Shown: piece after piece, positions 36,744 through 45,895 of the stretch
Position numbering within the stretch: the first letter of the stretch is position 1
Layout of the letters: each line of letters starts with the position of its first letter
Source: Clostridium sp.
Lineage (GTDB): Bacteria > Bacteroidota > Bacteroidia > Bacteroidales > Bacteroidaceae
Reading direction: 5' to 3'
Assembly: GCA_023663705.1 (NCBI GenBank)
Contig: JAMPGY010000016.1
Location: forward strand, 1 to 53,605
DNA length: 53,605 bases
The notes under the pieces: generated by a model
Seen by the model: only the letters and a program-made list of their open reading frames with translations
Databases searched by the model: none
Told to the model about the DNA's origin: nothing
Translations under genes and position numbers: made by a program

Positions 36744-37339
36744 CTTCAATGGTTCAAACTATTTGTGTTTCAAGGAGAAAAGGTTCACTTTTCCTTCACA
36801 GGACCTTCTTCAGGGTTCATGATCTTCCGGAAGTAAACCATTTATCCTTGATAATCAGCGAGAAATGGTTCATTTTCCCTTTGTGTTCCATGGTTCGCAA
36901 CCTTTCCGAAAGTGAACCATTTATCTTTGATAATCAGCGAGAAATGGTTCATTAGTTGCACAGTTAACTATCACATTTTGAAAAACATGCTTGGCCTGTC
37001 ATGTGGAGTAACCGCAGGCCTATGGAGTGATGTCCCGCAAGCCTACGGGACTACATTGCGTAGGCAAGCGGCTTGGAGAACCACAGGCAAGCGGCTCGAC
37101 AAGCCATAGGCAAGCGGCTTGGAAAACCGCAATCGCCCGCTAATTCCACACGGACGATGTTACACATAGACCTGCATCATTCTTGAGGCTATCTACCCAC
37201 AGTAAACCTTTTCTCGCTGATTATCAAGGACAAATGGTTCACTTTCGGAAAGGTTACGAACCATGAACCCCGAAGAAGGTCCTGTGAAGGAAAAGTGAAC
37301 CTTTTCTCCTTGAAACACAAATAGTTTGAACCATTGAAG
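36744..37339. repeat. Long imperfect inverted repeat in a convergent gap (MITE-like)
   Basis: The left end (36744-36820) and right end (37263-37339) are reverse complements over 77 bp with one mismatch. Inward, the right arm continues to about 37205. The left arm contains the same continuation twice as a 79-bp tandem duplication, with copies around 36833-36875 and 36912-36953. Each copy contains AACCATTT-N19-AAATGGTT, a hairpin with the loop segment TTGATAATCAGCGAG. No ORF of significance lies inside. The whole forms a potential giant cruciform or stem of about 600 bp between the ends of two convergent transcripts. No clear target-site duplication is visible. Confidence 0.8.
37015..37129. repeat. 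Diverged 23-bp tandem array inside the inverted repeat
   Basis: Five consecutive units start at 37015, 37038, 37061, 37084 and 37107, exactly 23 bp apart. Units 3-5 share AGGCAAGCGGCT. Units 1-2 keep only the front (A-R-GCCTA). A possible older unit begins near 36991. The array lies between the arms of the long inverted repeat. Confidence 0.7.
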
Positions 37340-37444
37340 CATTTTCTCATTCAAACCAATAATGCAGGGAGAAAGACGTGTTTGTACAAATTTTCCGCAG
37401 AGATTTCACCGGCTCTGCCCTATGCGCGATAGCGTTCTGCTGTA

Positions 37445-37548
37445 CACATACGCAAGGTGCTTCAATACACATACATAAGGTACTTCAATAAACGTACATA
37501 AGGTGTCTCAATAAACGTACATAAGGAGCTTCAATACACGTACAGAAG
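37445..37548. repeat. Second 23-bp tandem array (4.5 units)
   Basis: Four full units at 37445, 37468, 37491 and 37514 and a half unit at 37537, each built as (c/a)aC(a/g)TACaTAAGG followed by TGCTTCAATA or variants. Its sequence is unrelated to the array at 37015, but the period is identical. It lies outside the inverted repeat, 131 bp beyond the waaA stop. The rest of the 36633-37678 gap shows no gene. Confidence 0.85.
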
Positions 37549-37678
37549 AACACCCGGCAAGTTTGCGGCAAAAACGGCAGGCCGAAAAAAGAATCCTCCG
37601 AGAAACACTACTCCCCGAACGGCATCGCAACAGAGGCATGCTCTTCGGGGAGTGTATCCGAAGAAACCATATACAAGG

Positions 37679-38899
37679 TCAGAATGCCACGTGACGGAAA
37701 ATGAGGTCGGTGGCACCGGCATTGCCGGATATGTACTCGCCGGCCGTGGTGCCGCACTGCTTCAAGTAGGCCGCATCCGTCAACAGGCGATCCATCACGG
37801 CCGTGTAGGTGGCCGCATCCGTTACCTCCAGGCAACCGCCGGCCTGCAACAGATGTTGTGCCTCGCGGAACTTCTTGTTGTTCGGTCCGATGATGACGGG
37901 CACGCCATACACCGCAGCTTCGGGCACATTGTGAATGCCCACACCGAAACCGCCGCCCACATAGGCAATCTCGCCATAGCGATAGATGGACGACAACAGA
38001 CCGTATCCGTCGATAATCAGGCAGTCGGCCTCGCCCACATTCGCCTCCGTGACCTGTGAATAACGGACGGACGGACGCGCCAGCTTACCCTCGATCTCCC
38101 TGAGATGAGCCTCGCTCACCACATGCGGCGCCAACACCAGTTTCAGCCCGGGATGTGCGTTGAAATACGGTATGATGAGATCCTCGTCGGGCGCCCACGA
38201 ACTGCCGGCCACCAACACTGTGGACTGCTGCTTGAATGCAGCCACTACAGGCAGTTCCTTGGCCTGACGGCAAATGTCCAGCACACGGTCGAAGCGCGTG
38301 TCGCCCACCACCGTCACATTGGTAAATCCCCTTCCGGCCAGCAGGACACGGGAGGCTTCGTTCTGTACAAAGAAATGGGATACGCAATCCAGCACCCGAC
38401 GATAGGCGTAACCATACCAGCGGAAGAACACTTGTTTCTCCCGGAAAATACTGCTGACGCTATACACCGGAATCCGACGTCGGCGACAAGCATGCAGGTA
38501 GTTGCTCCAGAATTCGTATTTGATAAAAAACGCCATGCACGGATGTGCCAGACGCAAAAAACTGTGCACATTGCCCGGCGTGTCGAACGGCAGGTAGCAG
38601 ATCACATCCGCGCCTTCATAGTTTTTCCGCACCTCATACCCCGAGGGCGAGAAGAACGTAAGCAATATTTTGTACTCGGGATGTTCCCGACGCAAGCGTT
38701 CCATCAACGGGCGTCCCTGTTCGAACTCACCCAGCGATGCGGCATGGAACCACACATATTTCTCATCGGGACGAATGGACCGACGCAGGATGCGGAATGT
38801 GTTCCACTGCCCCCGCACCATCAGGCGGGCCTTCTTGTGAAAGAGCGCAGCCACAATGACACCGAACGCATACAGGTAAAGGGCTATGGTGTAGAGCAT
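37679..38899 (-). CDS. waaA: 3-deoxy-D-manno-octulosonic acid (Kdo) transferase, GT30
   Basis: A 406-residue inner-membrane-associated glycosyltransferase that adds Kdo to lipid IVA in lipopolysaccharide synthesis. It has an N-terminal membrane anchor ([20 protein letters not shown]), the GT30 signature with the putative catalytic Glu in HAASLGEFEQGRPL (near residue 60), and the C-terminal nucleotide-binding region (GGGFGVGIHNVPEAAVYGVPVI in part). I use the ATG at 38899, which shares its A with the gltX TGA (TGATG), over the GTG one codon upstream. This arrangement suggests translational coupling with gltX. Confidence 0.94.
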   Translation of the reverse strand: MLYTIALYLYAFGVIVAALFHKKARLMVRGQWNTFRILRRSIRPDEKYVWFHAASLGEFEQGRPLMERLRREHPEYKILLTFFSPSGYEVRKNYEGADVICYLPFDTPGNVHSFLRLAHPCMAFFIKYEFWSNYLHACRRRRIPVYSVSSIFREKQVFFRWYGYAYRRVLDCVSHFFVQNEASRVLLAGRGFTNVTVVGDTRFDRVLDICRQAKELPVVAAFKQQSTVLVAGSSWAPDEDLIIPYFNAHPGLKLVLAPHVVSEAHLREIEGKLARPSVRYSQVTEANVGEADCLIIDGYGLLSSIYRYGEIAYVGGGFGVGIHNVPEAAVYGVPVIIGPNNKKFREAQHLLQAGGCLEVTDAATYTAVMDRLLTDAAYLKQCGTTAGEYISGNAGATDLIFRHVAF

Positions 38900-40416
38900 C
38901 ACTTCAATACTTCGATGGCACGATACATGCGGCGCAACGTTTCTTCCTTACCCAGGAATGCGGAGATGTCGAACATGTGGGGACCTTTTCCCTCGCCCAC
39001 CAGCGTGAGGCGCCAGGCATTCATGATGTTGCCCATGTGCAGGCCGTTGTCCTCTATCCATTTGAGCACCACTTCTTCCTGATGCTGCAACGAGAAATCT
39101 TCCAATTCCTCGAGCACGGCTGCCAAGCGGGACATCTCGTCGGCCGAAGTCTCTTTCCAGCGCTTCTTCACGGTCTTTTCGTCGTATTCCGCCGGAGCTT
39201 CGAAGAAAAAGCGGCACAAGGGCATCAGTTCCTTCACGAAGTTCACACGGCTCTTCATGAGAGACACTACCGTGACAATACGATCCATCGGTTCGTTGAA
39301 TCCGTTTTCACGCAGAATGACATCGAAATGACGGGCAATTTCCTCATCACTCTTCTGCAGGATATACTCGTGATTGAACCAGGTGCCCTTCACATAGTCG
39401 AAGCGCGCTCCGGCCTTGCTGCACTTGGTGATGTCGAAGAGGCGCACCATCTCATCAAGCGACATGATTTCTTGCTCCGTACCGGGGTTCCAGCCCAGCA
39501 ATGCCAGGAAGTTGAGCACAGCCTCGGGCAGATAACCGCTCTCACGGTATCCGGATGACACCTCGCCCGTCTTGGGGTCGTGCCACTCGAGCGGAAACAC
39601 GGGAAAGCCCAGACGATCGCCGTCACGCTTGCTGAGTTTACCCTTTCCATCGGGTTTGAGCAGCAAGGGCAGATGAGCAAAACGGGGCATGGTATCGGTC
39701 CATCCGAAGGCACGGTAGAGCAGCACATGAAGGGGGGCCGAAGGCAACCATTCCTCACCACGAATCACATGGGTCACCTCCATCAGGTGGTCGTCCACGA
39801 TGTTGGCCAAATGATAAGTGGGCAACTGATCGGCCGACTTATAGAGCACCTTGTCATCGAGTATGGAGGAATTTATCACCACATCGCCACGAATCAGGTC
39901 GTCGACATGCACATCCTCATCGGGCTCCACCTTGAAGCGCACCACATACTGATGCCCGCTCCCGATGAGTGCCTCCACTTCATCGGCCGACATGGAGAGA
40001 GAGTTTCTCATACCCTGACGCGTGGAAGCGTCGTACTGGAAATTTTTCACCTCATTGCGCTTGGCATCCAGTTCCTCGGGCGTATCGAACGCGATATAAG
40101 CCTTTCCGGCCGCAAGCAATTCATCGACATACTTCTTGTAAATGTCGCGACGCTCGGACTGACGGTAGGGACCGTGGTCGCCGCCGAAGCTCACTCCCTC
40201 GTCGAAGTTGATGCCCAACCAACGGAACGACTCGATGATGTATTCCTCCGCTCCGGGAACGAAACGATTGGAATCCGTATCCTCGATGCGGAATATCAAA
40301 TCACCGCCATGCTGACGGGCAAACAAATAGTTATATAAAGCTGTGCGCACGCCGCCGATATGCAAAGCCCCGGTGGGACTGGGCGCGAAACGGACTCTTA
40401 CTTTCCTTTCTGTCAT
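38899..40416 (-). CDS. gltX: Glutamate--tRNA ligase
   Basis: A 505-residue class I aminoacyl-tRNA synthetase that charges tRNA-Glu. The start is the ATG at 40416, just before the conserved [21 protein letters not shown]; 30 more in-frame codons upstream overlap the promoter and are unlikely to be translated. The HIGH motif is HIGG (residues 19-22) and the KMSKS motif is KLSKRDGD (near 260). The C-terminal anticodon-binding helices are complete. The stop overlaps the waaA start. The divergent 7TM-HD gene begins 105 bp away. Confidence 0.97.
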   Translation of the reverse strand: MTERKVRVRFAPSPTGALHIGGVRTALYNYLFARQHGGDLIFRIEDTDSNRFVPGAEEYIIESFRWLGINFDEGVSFGGDHGPYRQSERRDIYKKYVDELLAAGKAYIAFDTPEELDAKRNEVKNFQYDASTRQGMRNSLSMSADEVEALIGSGHQYVVRFKVEPDEDVHVDDLIRGDVVINSSILDDKVLYKSADQLPTYHLANIVDDHLMEVTHVIRGEEWLPSAPLHVLLYRAFGWTDTMPRFAHLPLLLKPDGKGKLSKRDGDRLGFPVFPLEWHDPKTGEVSSGYRESGYLPEAVLNFLALLGWNPGTEQEIMSLDEMVRLFDITKCSKAGARFDYVKGTWFNHEYILQKSDEEIARHFDVILRENGFNEPMDRIVTVVSLMKSRVNFVKELMPLCRFFFEAPAEYDEKTVKKRWKETSADEMSRLAAVLEELEDFSLQHQEEVVLKWIEDNGLHMGNIMNAWRLTLVGEGKGPHMFDISAFLGKEETLRRMYRAIEVLK

Positions 40417-40440
40417 AACCTGATTTTGAATATTTTCGTG

Positions 40441-40448
40441 CAAAAATA
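40441..40448 (-). promoter_or_regulatory. -7 box of the gltX-waaA operon
   Basis: The minus strand reads TATTTTTG 24 bp before the gltX ATG, implying a very short leader. A near match on the plus strand (TATTTTCG, 40482-40489) could serve the divergent 7TM-HD gene. Confidence 0.5.
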
Positions 40449-40520
40449 CTACTTTTTTTTCTAACAGGCCGTATTTTTTCGTATTTTCGCCGACGCTACA
40501 CCGCATAACATTTACCGACC

Positions 40521-42581
40521 ATGAGCCGATATAATCATAAGAAAGATGTGACTCTCAAGGACCTTGTGTTCCGCATCTCGGCATCACTTGCCGCTATCGT
40601 CCTGATTGTTTTGTTTCTGCCCCGCGAGAACGGTTCGCAGTACCAATTTGAAGAAGGGCGACCGTGGCGCCACAACCAGCTGATTGCCACGTTTGACTTC
40701 CCGATCTACAAAAGCGCCGATGTGCTGCAACGGGAACAGGACAGCGTGCTCCGCTCCTACGAGCCCTACTTCGAGATTGTGTCCCAGACCGGCGACGAAC
40801 AGATCGGGCGTTTCCGGGCGGACTACCGCGAAAAGTTGCAAGGGGTCCTTCCTCACAGTTACAAGTTGCTGATAGAAACACGTTTGGCAAGTATCTACCG
40901 CAACGGTATCATAGGTTCGGAGGATCAAGAGATGCTGCGACACGACAGCGTGCGCAACGTCCGAATCTTTACCAACAATCAAGCCAGTGTGCAACCGGTG
41001 GACGCCATGTTCTCCACCAAAAAGGCGTATGAATACCTGACAGCCGCCGTAGACACCACACGAGACAACCGCTATGTGCTGCAACGCTGCAATCTGGACA
41101 CCTATCTCACCCCCAACCTGAGATACGACCGCGAGAAGTCGGAACAGCTGCACAAGGAGTTGATCAGCAGCGTTCCCTATGCCTCGGGAATGGTGCTGAG
41201 CGGACAAAAGATCATCGACCGCGGCGAACTGGTGGACAAGCGCCACTACGACATTCTCGTGTCCTACGAGAAAGAGGCGGCTCTGCGCGGGGCCTCCGAC
41301 TCGCAGGCTACCAGCCGCCTGCTGGGACAGATTTTATATGTATCGGCCATCACGTTCTGTATGATGTTCTACTTCCGTCTGTTCCGCCGCGACTACATGG
41401 AAAAGAAACTCACGGTGTTGCTGTTGCTCTCACTCTACGTCATCTACCCCATCCTGACGGCAGCTCTGGTGAAACACGGCCTCCTCAGCGTATACCTGAT
41501 TCCCTACGTCATGGCACCCATCATCATCCGCATGTTCATGGACTCGCGCACGGCCTTCTTTATCCACACGACCATCGTCCTGCTGTGTGCCGTGTCGCTC
41601 AAATATCCGTATGAGTTTATCACCACCCAGATGACGGCCGGCATGGTGGCCATCTACAGTCTGAGCGAGCTGTCCAAGCGCGCACAGATGGTGAAGTCGG
41701 CCGCAATGGTCACGGCCGCAGCCGCCCTCGCCTACCTGGCGCTGGAACTTGTGCACGAGAACGAGCTGTCGCACATTGAGATCAACACCTATATCTATAT
41801 CGGGATAAGCGGCATCCTGCTGCTCTTCACCTATCCCATCCTGTTTGTCATTGAAAAGATATTTGCCGTAACGTCCAACATCACGCTGGTGGAACTGTCG
41901 ATGACCAACAACGAAATCCTGCGCCGTATGTCGGAAGTGGCGCCGGGCACACTGCAACACTCCATGCAGGTGGCCAATCTGGCTGAGGAAGTGGCCAATA
42001 AGATCGGTGCGAAAAGCCAGCTGGTGCGCACGGGAGCCATGTATCACGACATCGGCAAAATCTGCAATCCCGCTTTTTTCACCGAGAACCAGAACGGCGT
42101 GAACCCTCACGACAAACTGTCGTGTGACGACAGCGCGAAAATTATCATCAATCATGTGAAAGACGGACTGAAACTGGCCGAAAAACATCATCTGCCCAAG
42201 GTGATCAAGGATTTTATCGCCACCCATCACGGACGGGGGACAACGAAGTATTTTTATATATCCTACAAGAACCAGCATCCGGACGAACCTATAGACGAGG
42301 CGGCCTTCACCTATCCGGGGCCGAACCCAAGCACACCCGAGCAAGCCATTCTGATGATGGCCGATGCCGTGGAAGCTGCCTCACGCAGCCTGCCCGAATA
42401 CACGGAAGAAAGTATCAGCAACCTGGTGGAACGCATTGTAGACAGCCAGGTGAGCGAGGGCTATTTCAAAGAGTGTCCCATCACATTCCTGGACATCCAC
42501 ATCGCCAAAGAGGTGTTTAAGGAGAAGCTGAAGATTATCTACCACACCCGTATCAGCTATCCCGAACTGAAGAAAAAATAA
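40521..42581 (+). CDS. 7TM receptor with HD phosphohydrolase domain (PgpH-like, probable c-di-AMP phosphodiesterase)
   Basis: A 686-residue inner-membrane protein. One transmembrane helix near residues 19-36 precedes an extracytoplasmic domain (about 40-270). Seven transmembrane helices follow (about 272-470), then a cytoplasmic HD domain. The HD motif YHDIGK has His509-Asp510, with upstream His in [10 protein letters not shown] and downstream THHGRG and [12 protein letters not shown] completing the metal site. This is the 7TMR-HD architecture of Listeria PgpH, which degrades c-di-AMP. Function in Bacteroidota is inferred from architecture. It is divergent from gltX and its stop is only 24 bp from that of convergent priA. 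Confidence 0.9.
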   Translation: MSRYNHKKDVTLKDLVFRISASLAAIVLIVLFLPRENGSQYQFEEGRPWRHNQLIATFDFPIYKSADVLQREQDSVLRSYEPYFEIVSQTGDEQIGRFRADYREKLQGVLPHSYKLLIETRLASIYRNGIIGSEDQEMLRHDSVRNVRIFTNNQASVQPVDAMFSTKKAYEYLTAAVDTTRDNRYVLQRCNLDTYLTPNLRYDREKSEQLHKELISSVPYASGMVLSGQKIIDRGELVDKRHYDILVSYEKEAALRGASDSQATSRLLGQILYVSAITFCMMFYFRLFRRDYMEKKLTVLLLLSLYVIYPILTAALVKHGLLSVYLIPYVMAPIIIRMFMDSRTAFFIHTTIVLLCAVSLKYPYEFITTQMTAGMVAIYSLSELSKRAQMVKSAAMVTAAAALAYLALELVHENELSHIEINTYIYIGISGILLLFTYPILFVIEKIFAVTSNITLVELSMTNNEILRRMSEVAPGTLQHSMQVANLAEEVANKIGAKSQLVRTGAMYHDIGKICNPAFFTENQNGVNPHDKLSCDDSAKIIINHVKDGLKLAEKHHLPKVIKDFIATHHGRGTTKYFYISYKNQHPDEPIDEAAFTYPGPNPSTPEQAILMMADAVEAASRSLPEYTEESISNLVERIVDSQVSEGYFKECPITFLDIHIAKEVFKEKLKIIYHTRISYPELKKK

Positions 42582-42605
42582 CGGGAAAGCGGAACAGAAA
42601 GGCCG

Positions 42606-45086
42606 CTACATAGGATCTACATCAAAGTAGATCTGAGCCGAGCGGTAACGCCCGTCGGTCATCAGGGCGGTCACCACGCCGCCCAGTGCCTCGCGCACCT
42701 TACTCACAGAGGCCTCGCACTCTATCTTAAGCAAAATCTTGCGTATGTGGAAGGTCTGCACACGAGCCACCGGAGGCGCGTCCGGTCCGAGCACACGGTG
42801 AGCAAAGAGCTGACGAAGACGAGATGCGGCCTCCACGGCCAGACTGTCCAGCACATGTTCGTCGCGATGCTTGAGATAGAGACAGATGAGCCGACAGAAA
42901 GGCGGATAGTGAAACAGCACGCGCTCCTCCATCTGGATACGGTACATGCCGTCGTAGTCTGCCGTGACAACCTGACCTATCAGAGGTACATCAGGCGACT
43001 TGGTCTGCAGGATCACCCTCCCCCTGCGATTGCGCCGTCCGGCACGTCCGGCCACCTGAGTCATCATTTGGAAGGCACGTTCATAGCTGCGGAAGTCGGG
43101 ATAGTTGAGCAAAGTGTCGGCATTGAGTATGCCCACCACACTCACCCGTCCGAAATCGAGTCCCTTGGTCACCATCTGCGTACCGATGAGTATGTCGGTA
43201 CGCCCGGCCTGAAAATCGGCGATGATGCGCTCATAGGCTGTACGGGTGCGGGTGGTGTCGAGATCCATACGCGCCACCCGAGCCTCGGGAAAGAGCAGGC
43301 TTATGTCGTCCTCGATCTTCTCGGTTCCGAATCCGCGCTTGTTCAGTTCGGTCGACTCGCAGGCCGGACAACACACCGGGACTGTATAGGTGTATCCGCA
43401 ATAGTGGCACGTGAGCTGGTTGAGTCCTTTGTGATAGGTAAGGCTGACATCGCAGTTCTGGCATTTGGGCACCCATCCGCAGGTATGACACTCCAGCATC
43501 GGGGCAAAGCCGCGCCGATTTTGGAACAGGATCACCTGTTCGCCAGCCGACAGGGCTTGTTGCATGGCACCCAACAGAACGGGAGAAAAAGGTCCCTTCA
43601 TGCGGCGCTTGCGATGCAGTTCCTTAATGTCCACCACTTCTATCTCGGGCAACTGAACCTGCCCGAAGCGTTCGCCCAACGTCACAAGTCCGTACTTGCC
43701 CATTGAAGCGTTGTGATAACTTTCCAGACTCGGTGTGGCTGTACCCAGCAGGGTTTTGGCCTTCTGAAGAGCGGCCAGCACGATAGCTGCATTACGGGCA
43801 TGATAGCGGGGGGCAGGCTCCTGCTGCTTGTAGGAGGCTTCATGTTCTTCGTCCACAATCACCAGTCCAAGGTTGCGGAAAGGCAGAAAAACCGAGGAAC
43901 GAACCCCCACAATGATATCGTAGGGCGTGTCGGACAGTTGCTTACGCCAGATCTCCACCCGTTCGGCATCGGGGTATTTGGAGTGGTAGATTCCCAGCCG
44001 ATCGCCGAACACACGCTTCAGGCGATCGGTGAGTTGGGTGGTGAGCACAATCTCAGGCAAGAGATAGAGTACCTGTCGTTTTTGCTCCAGCATGCGATGT
44101 ATCAGATGAATATAGACCTCTGTCTTGCCACTGGAGGTGACGCCGTGCAGCAAACAGACGTCTTTGCTCCGGAAACTTTCGGTTATTTCATCGAGTGCGC
44201 ACTGTTGACGCCCGCTCAACGGATTGAGCGGCACAACATCCAGTGGAAGCCCACCTCCAATGCGCCCCACCTCGCGGGTCACTTGTTCCAGCACACCCCG
44301 CTTGATCAGTGCCGACAATACGGCTGCCGACACACGGGATTCCTCCAAAAGTTCGGCACGCCCCACATCGGCCAGCAGGGCAGGATTGCCTAAAGTGAGA
44401 GCTGCCGGAGCCTTGGAAAGATCAAGATACTTGAGCAACAGATCTGCTTGTTTGGGCGCTTTCCTGAGCTCAGTCAGCAGGGTGTTCAGACGAGCCTCAT
44501 CGAAATAGTCGGCCGACAGCACCAGGAGGATGCGTGTCTTGGGACGGTAGCTGCGCTTGAGTTCTTCCTTCACCTTCACGGCACCTTTGTCCATAAGAGA
44601 ACGAACCACAGGAAGAATGTTTCTCAACCCACACTCCTTCTCTATCTGAGTGATGGAAAGTGCTGACTTACGACACATCACATCCAGCACCCGGCACTCA
44701 CGGGCGGACAATCCGGTCTCTTCCACATAGTCCTCATCCACAAGGACTATAGTCTCACTTTCCAATTTCATGCCGGAGGGCAAGGCCGCCTTGTAGATTT
44801 CGCCAAGAGTACACATATAGTAGTCGGACAGCCATCTCCAGAATCGCAATTGCCCCGGCAGAAGCACAGGATGCACATCAAGTACGTCGACCACCTCCTT
44901 GGCCTCATAGCCCAGGGGCTCCCGTTCATGAAGTTCCAGCACCAATGCCGTATAGAATTTCTTGGATCCGAACGGCACTATCACGCGTGAGCCTTCATCC
45001 ACACGGTCAGCAAAGACAGACGGCAAGCGGTAGGTGAAAACTCCCTGCAAAGGTAGCGGAACGATGACATCGACGTACTTACTCAT
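42606..45086 (-). CDS. priA: Primosomal protein N' (replication restart helicase PriA)
   Basis: An 826-residue 3'-5' superfamily II helicase that reloads the replisome at stalled forks. The N-terminal 3'-DNA-binding domain and winged helix precede Walker A (GVTSSGKTEV, Lys321) and Walker B (VDEEH, Asp412). The two-zinc insertion has Cys533, 536, 542, 545, 560, 563 and the CCPAC set at 572-576. The helicase C domain contains IGTQMVTKGLDFGRV and QVAGRAGR. It is complete and typical. It has its own promoter box 22 bp upstream. Confidence 0.97.
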   Translation of the reverse strand: MSKYVDVIVPLPLQGVFTYRLPSVFADRVDEGSRVIVPFGSKKFYTALVLELHEREPLGYEAKEVVDVLDVHPVLLPGQLRFWRWLSDYYMCTLGEIYKAALPSGMKLESETIVLVDEDYVEETGLSARECRVLDVMCRKSALSITQIEKECGLRNILPVVRSLMDKGAVKVKEELKRSYRPKTRILLVLSADYFDEARLNTLLTELRKAPKQADLLLKYLDLSKAPAALTLGNPALLADVGRAELLEESRVSAAVLSALIKRGVLEQVTREVGRIGGGLPLDVVPLNPLSGRQQCALDEITESFRSKDVCLLHGVTSSGKTEVYIHLIHRMLEQKRQVLYLLPEIVLTTQLTDRLKRVFGDRLGIYHSKYPDAERVEIWRKQLSDTPYDIIVGVRSSVFLPFRNLGLVIVDEEHEASYKQQEPAPRYHARNAAIVLAALQKAKTLLGTATPSLESYHNASMGKYGLVTLGERFGQVQLPEIEVVDIKELHRKRRMKGPFSPVLLGAMQQALSAGEQVILFQNRRGFAPMLECHTCGWVPKCQNCDVSLTYHKGLNQLTCHYCGYTYTVPVCCPACESTELNKRGFGTEKIEDDISLLFPEARVARMDLDTTRTRTAYERIIADFQAGRTDILIGTQMVTKGLDFGRVSVVGILNADTLLNYPDFRSYERAFQMMTQVAGRAGRRNRRGRVILQTKSPDVPLIGQVVTADYDGMYRIQMEERVLFHYPPFCRLICLYLKHRDEHVLDSLAVEAASRLRQLFAHRVLGPDAPPVARVQTFHIRKILLKIECEASVSKVREALGGVVTALMTDGRYRSAQIYFDVDPM

Positions 45087-45107
45087 ATCCTAATAGTATT
45101 GTAACTG

Positions 45108-45139
45108 CAAAAATAAACCATTTCCCCGACAATACGCAA
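45108..45139 (-). promoter_or_regulatory. Promoter of priA
   Basis: The minus strand has TTG (45137-45139), a 21-bp spacer and TATTTTTG (45108-45115). The -33 part overlaps the foot of the hairpin that ends the upstream transcript. Confidence 0.55.
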
Positions 45140-45174
45140 CAAGCCGCCCGGTAATTGTCCGGACGGCCTGTTGC
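45136..45174 (-). terminator. Terminator-like hairpin after the outer-membrane barrel gene
   Basis: The 16-base arms 45136-45151 and 45159-45174 pair (GCAACA-GCCG-CCGG core) with a few mismatches and a 7-nt loop. It lies 19 bp beyond the stop at 45193. No T-run follows. Confidence 0.65.
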
Positions 45175-45192
45175 GGGAATAGAAGCCGGGAT

Positions 45193-45813
45193 TTAGAACA
45201 TGTAGGCCAGACGGACCTGCCACGTGTTGTTGCGCAACTTGATGTTTTCCATCGTACCCCAACCGTTCAGCTCACCGGTCTTTCCACAAGCAATGTTGTA
45301 GGTCACACCCAACTGCAAATGCTTGAGGGCGTTGATGCCTGCGCCCACGTTCCAACTGAAATTGGACGTTTCGAGTATACCGGCAGGCTCACCGTCGAAA
45401 CGGATGGTCTTGCCGCCCAGATACCAGCTCCACTGCGGACCGGTGGACAGATAACAGCCGATGAGACGACTGGAGCCGAAGTTCCACTTCACATTAACGG
45501 GAATGTCGATGTAGGGCATCGTCTTGCGGGTGGTCTCTGTCTCGTTCTGTTCATCGGGCACAGACTCCAATGCCATGTATTTCTGGGAGTAGAGCACGGC
45601 ACCGTCTACCGCCAAACCCAACAAGGGGACACCAAACTGTACTTTAGGTCCTACAAACCATCCGGCACGGTTCTCGCTGTCGACAATATCCTTGGAAATC
45701 GACATTTTACTGAGGTTAAGACCTGCCTCCAGTCCATATTTGAACTGAGCGGAAACCGGCAGAGCACACAAAGCCATCACGGCCAATAGCATAAGGGTTG
45801 ATAATTTCTTCAT
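45193..45813 (-). CDS. Outer-membrane beta-barrel protein (PorT-like/OMP_b-brl family)
   Basis: A 206-residue outer-membrane protein. I choose the ATG at 45813, which gives a clean signal peptide (MKKLSTLMLLAVMALCALPV, cleaved after SAQ). The mature part begins FKYGLEAGLNLSKMSI, alternates in beta-barrel fashion and ends in an aromatic residue (WQVRLAYMF), the outer-membrane insertion signal. The fold is that of the OMP_b-brl_2 family, to which the type IX component PorT belongs. Family membership alone does not make it PorT, and it has its own -7 box, separate from the por operon upstream. A role in type IX secretion is possible, suggested by position only. Confidence 0.8.
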   Translation of the reverse strand: MKKLSTLMLLAVMALCALPVSAQFKYGLEAGLNLSKMSISKDIVDSENRAGWFVGPKVQFGVPLLGLAVDGAVLYSQKYMALESVPDEQNETETTRKTMPYIDIPVNVKWNFGSSRLIGCYLSTGPQWSWYLGGKTIRFDGEPAGILETSNFSWNVGAGINALKHLQLGVTYNIACGKTGELNGWGTMENIKLRNNTWQVRLAYMF

Positions 45814-45843
45814 CTTTATTCTTTGTTTTAAGTTGCTTTCCCG

Positions 45844-45851
45844 CAAAGATA
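45844..45851 (-). promoter_or_regulatory. -7 box of the outer-membrane barrel gene
   Basis: The minus strand reads TATCTTTG 31 bp before the ATG at 45813, in the 82-bp gap after porN. This suggests independent expression from the por operon. Confidence 0.55.
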
Positions 45852-45895
45852 AGGATTATTTTCTCATCTGTGGGACGAGCGGTCATTTTTATGCC

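Noticed and set aside
36744-37548. Possible CRISPR array
   Set aside because: Repeats are contiguous with no unique spacers, the long element is an inverted repeat, and no cas genes are present.
37531-37722. 63-codon minus-strand frame after waaA
   Set aside because: It overlaps the waaA end and the tandem repeats, with no start signal or recognisable features.
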